From an uncultured Bacilli bacterium (lineage in GTDB: Bacteria; Bacillota_I; Bacilli_A; RF39; UBA660): a stretch of 41,639 nt of DNA. This document shows positions 40,206 through 41,639 of this stretch, piece by piece. The stretch is taken from positions 1 through 41,639 of the forward strand of contig CANQMF010000006.1 in the NCBI GenBank assembly GCA_947624915.1, written 5' to 3'. Position 1 is the first letter of the stretch. Each line of letters opens with the position of its first letter. The position numbers and the translations under genes were made by a program. The notes below the pieces were generated by a model. The model searched no databases and had not been told where the DNA came from. It saw only the letters and a list, made by a program, of their open reading frames with translations.

Positions 40206-40826
40206 CTATTTAACTAATTTAACTACATTAATTAAACTATCAGTCCAATTTTTAATTTCTTTATCACTTACATTACTACTAAATCGTATACCTTTTTTCC
40301 ATGTTCCACTAGCTGCAGCTTCTTTTAATAAAACATCACTTTCACCAATATCTGAAGATGCCGAAGTACAAAAAGGAATAACATTCTTACCATCAAAATC
40401 AATATTTTTAACAAACGATGACATTGGCCAAGCAGCTATACCCCACCAAATAGGATAACCAATTATAACTGTATCATATTGTTCCCAATTATCTATTTTT
40501 GTTGTATTTAATTTTATATCTCTTAAAGCTTCATTATTATATTCTTTATAAACTCGAGAGTTATTATCATTATAATTTAAATCATCAGAAGTATATTTAT
40601 CTTTTGGAACAACTTCAAATAAATCACAATCTAAATTATTAGCAATTTGCTTAGCTACTTTTTTAGTATTATTAGTAGCTGAATAATAAATAACAATGGT
40701 TTTTCCTAAATAATTTTCTTTCGTTTTATTTGGCTCATTTTCTCTACTTAATAAAAAGAAAGCCCCCAAAACAATTATAATTAAAACTAAAATAATAATT
40801 CCTATAGTAACCGTTTTTTTATCCAT
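40206..40826 (-). CDS. Membrane-anchored flavodoxin
   Basis: 206 aa from the second ATG; the first follows GGAGG with no gap, the second at 6 nt. N-terminal helix (TIGIIILVLIIIVLGAFFLL) then a flavodoxin domain: TIVIYYSATNNTKKVAKQI as the FMN-phosphate loop, YDTVIIGYPIWWGIAAWPM, and VIPFCTSASSDIG. Extracellular or membrane-side electron carrier. Separated by 14 bp from the hydrolase gene, suggesting one operon. Confidence 0.88.
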   Translation of the reverse strand: MDKKTVTIGIIILVLIIIVLGAFFLLSRENEPNKTKENYLGKTIVIYYSATNNTKKVAKQIANNLDCDLFEVVPKDKYTSDDLNYNDNNSRVYKEYNNEALRDIKLNTTKIDNWEQYDTVIIGYPIWWGIAAWPMSSFVKNIDFDGKNVIPFCTSASSDIGESDVLLKEAAASGTWKKGIRFSSNVSDKEIKNWTDSLINVVKLVK

Positions 40827-40877
40827 ATCCATCCTCCAAAATGATTATATCATAAATTTAACTATTTAATAAATAAA

Positions 40878-41384
40878 TTATTTTTTGGTATTTTCATCTT
40901 TCAAATAATTTAAAATTTTTTCTTGATTTCTAATTACTTTTTCTAATCTATCATGTAATTGTTCTAATATTAATTCACTTTTAATATTAATAAAATAATC
41001 ATTTTTGTTTCGAATTGAATCTTTTTTAGCTTGTCTATTTTGACTCATCATAATAATTGGAGCTTGTAAAGCAGCTAAACAAGATAATAATAAATTAAGT
41101 AAAATAAAAGGGTAGGGATCAATTGCTTTTTTAAGTAAATACATATTTAAAATAATCCAAAAAATTAAAAAACAACTAAAAAGTATAATAAAAGTCCAAC
41201 TACCAGCAATTTCACTTAATTTATCTGCAACTTTATCACCCATAGTCATTTTAGCATCATTTTCTTTATCAACATCAATACTTATTGGATTATTAATTAA
41301 AAGATCAATTATTTCTTCTTCATCTTTTTCTTCTAAATTTTGTTTAAGTATCATTTTAACAATTTCTTTTTTTCTTGCTTCCAT
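40878..41384 (-). CDS. DUF1003 membrane protein
   Basis: 168 aa. Cytoplasmic N-terminus, the family core DKVADKLSEIAGSWTFIILF, two helices (about 62-82 and 92-113; PYPFILLNLLLSCLAALQAP, IIMMSQNRQAKKD) and a C-terminal helix. Function of the family is unknown. Confidence 0.88.
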   Translation of the reverse strand: MEARKKEIVKMILKQNLEEKDEEEIIDLLINNPISIDVDKENDAKMTMGDKVADKLSEIAGSWTFIILFSCFLIFWIILNMYLLKKAIDPYPFILLNLLLSCLAALQAPIIMMSQNRQAKKDSIRNKNDYFINIKSELILEQLHDRLEKVIRNQEKILNYLKDENTKK

Positions 41385-41474
41385 TATTTATCACCAAATA
41401 TATTATACAATAATTATTAAAGAAATTAAATAATTTTATCAGTATTAATTAAAATTCATAATTGAAGTTAAGTT

Positions 41475-41639
41475 TTATTTTAATTTGTTGATCTCTTTAA
41501 TAGATAAACCAGTATATTTAGATATAGTATTTTTAGTTACACCATCTTTTAACATACTCTTAGCTATTTCAACGTTTCTATTTTCTTCTCCTTTGTCATA
41601 TGATTCTCTTTTTAAGTTAAATAAGTATCTTTCTACTCC
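41475..41639 (-). CDS. C-terminal end of an Rpn/PD-(D/E)XK-type nuclease-transposase family protein
   Basis: Partial: 54 residues in frame from the window edge to TAA at 41475-41477, starting GVERYLFNLKRESYD, then VEIAKSMLKDGVTKNTIS and TGLSIKEINKLK. This tail (basic helix plus short HTH-like motif) is typical of Rpn-family recombination-promoting nucleases. The catalytic part lies outside the window. Confidence 0.65.
   Translation of the reverse strand, partial: GVERYLFNLKRESYDKGEENRNVEIAKSMLKDGVTKNTISKYTGLSIKEINKLK

Noticed and set aside
1..41639. Alternative genetic code (TGA as Trp), as in some wall-less relatives
   Set aside because: TGA ends several well-supported genes (small terminase, portal, 56-aa tail gene) at expected places and Trp is coded by TGG.

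Overview
The window is AT-rich Bacillota DNA: Shine-Dalgarno-led genes, standard genetic code (TGA is used as a stop, TGG as Trp), and small A+T-biased genes. The surface-protein family, codon bias and phage module types suggest an uncultured gut Bacilli lineage of the RF39/Erysipelotrichales type. That lineage is inferred from protein style, not from a marker gene. The layout is a host surface-protein gene split by a complete siphovirus prophage (about 903-33520), followed by ordinary host genes (33780-41639).

Prophage, left to right. Lysogeny: large serine integrase (minus strand), a putative short RNA, a small membrane protein, a CI-like repressor facing a Cro-like gene across four operators, three of them spaced exactly 31 bp. 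Early region (3.9-13.4 kb): DnaD-type replication protein, SpoVG, MazG-like protein, two small proteins with hypervariable C-termini, an SPFH-like membrane protein, an adenine methyltransferase, a tyrosine recombinase, many small unknowns, and an ArpU/sigma-like late regulator. Late region: HNH endonuclease, a candidate cos region, small and large terminase, HK97-type portal, protease and capsid, connector and neck genes, major tail protein, tail chaperones with a -1 frameshift, tape measure, Dit, Gp37-like tip protein, a baseplate/fibre protein, three tandem receptor-binding candidates, holin-like proteins and an M23 endolysin. Right end: two XRE regulators, an HNH-like protein and a 37-aa gene overlapped by a probable antisense RNA.

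The most notable system is a set of three variable repeats of the diversity-generating-retroelement (DGR) type: two in adjacent early prophage genes (7567-7646 and 8205-8284) and one in the host surface gene that the prophage interrupts (33630-33712). The two phage copies differ at 14 nucleotides, all at first or second codon positions of NNC/NNT codons, as adenine mutagenesis of AAC/AAT template codons would produce. No reverse transcriptase or template repeat is present in the window, so diversification would have to be supplied in trans, for example by a host DGR. Two of the three tail-tip genes also carry a 9-G tract just after the start codon. One is in frame (ON) and the other out of frame (OFF), which implies phase variation of receptor binding. 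Thus two different variability mechanisms may coexist on this phage.

The attachment sites can be read directly. Joining the prophage ends gives an attP of two 23-nt inverted arms around a central GA. Excision at GA rejoins the host gene in frame at a Glu codon of the motif TADE-VVFAGG and reunites its N-terminal part with its variable lectin-like end. Two programmed frameshifts are also predicted: +1 at a CCC-TAG shifty stop ending the capsid gene (adding a C-terminal domain), and -1 at A-AAA-AAC in the tail chaperone gene.

The host flank holds a transporter (ATPase plus 861-aa FtsX-type permease), a two-component system and a direct-repeat promoter. A convergent group follows: an alpha/beta hydrolase, a membrane-anchored flavodoxin, a DUF1003 protein and the end of an Rpn-like nuclease.
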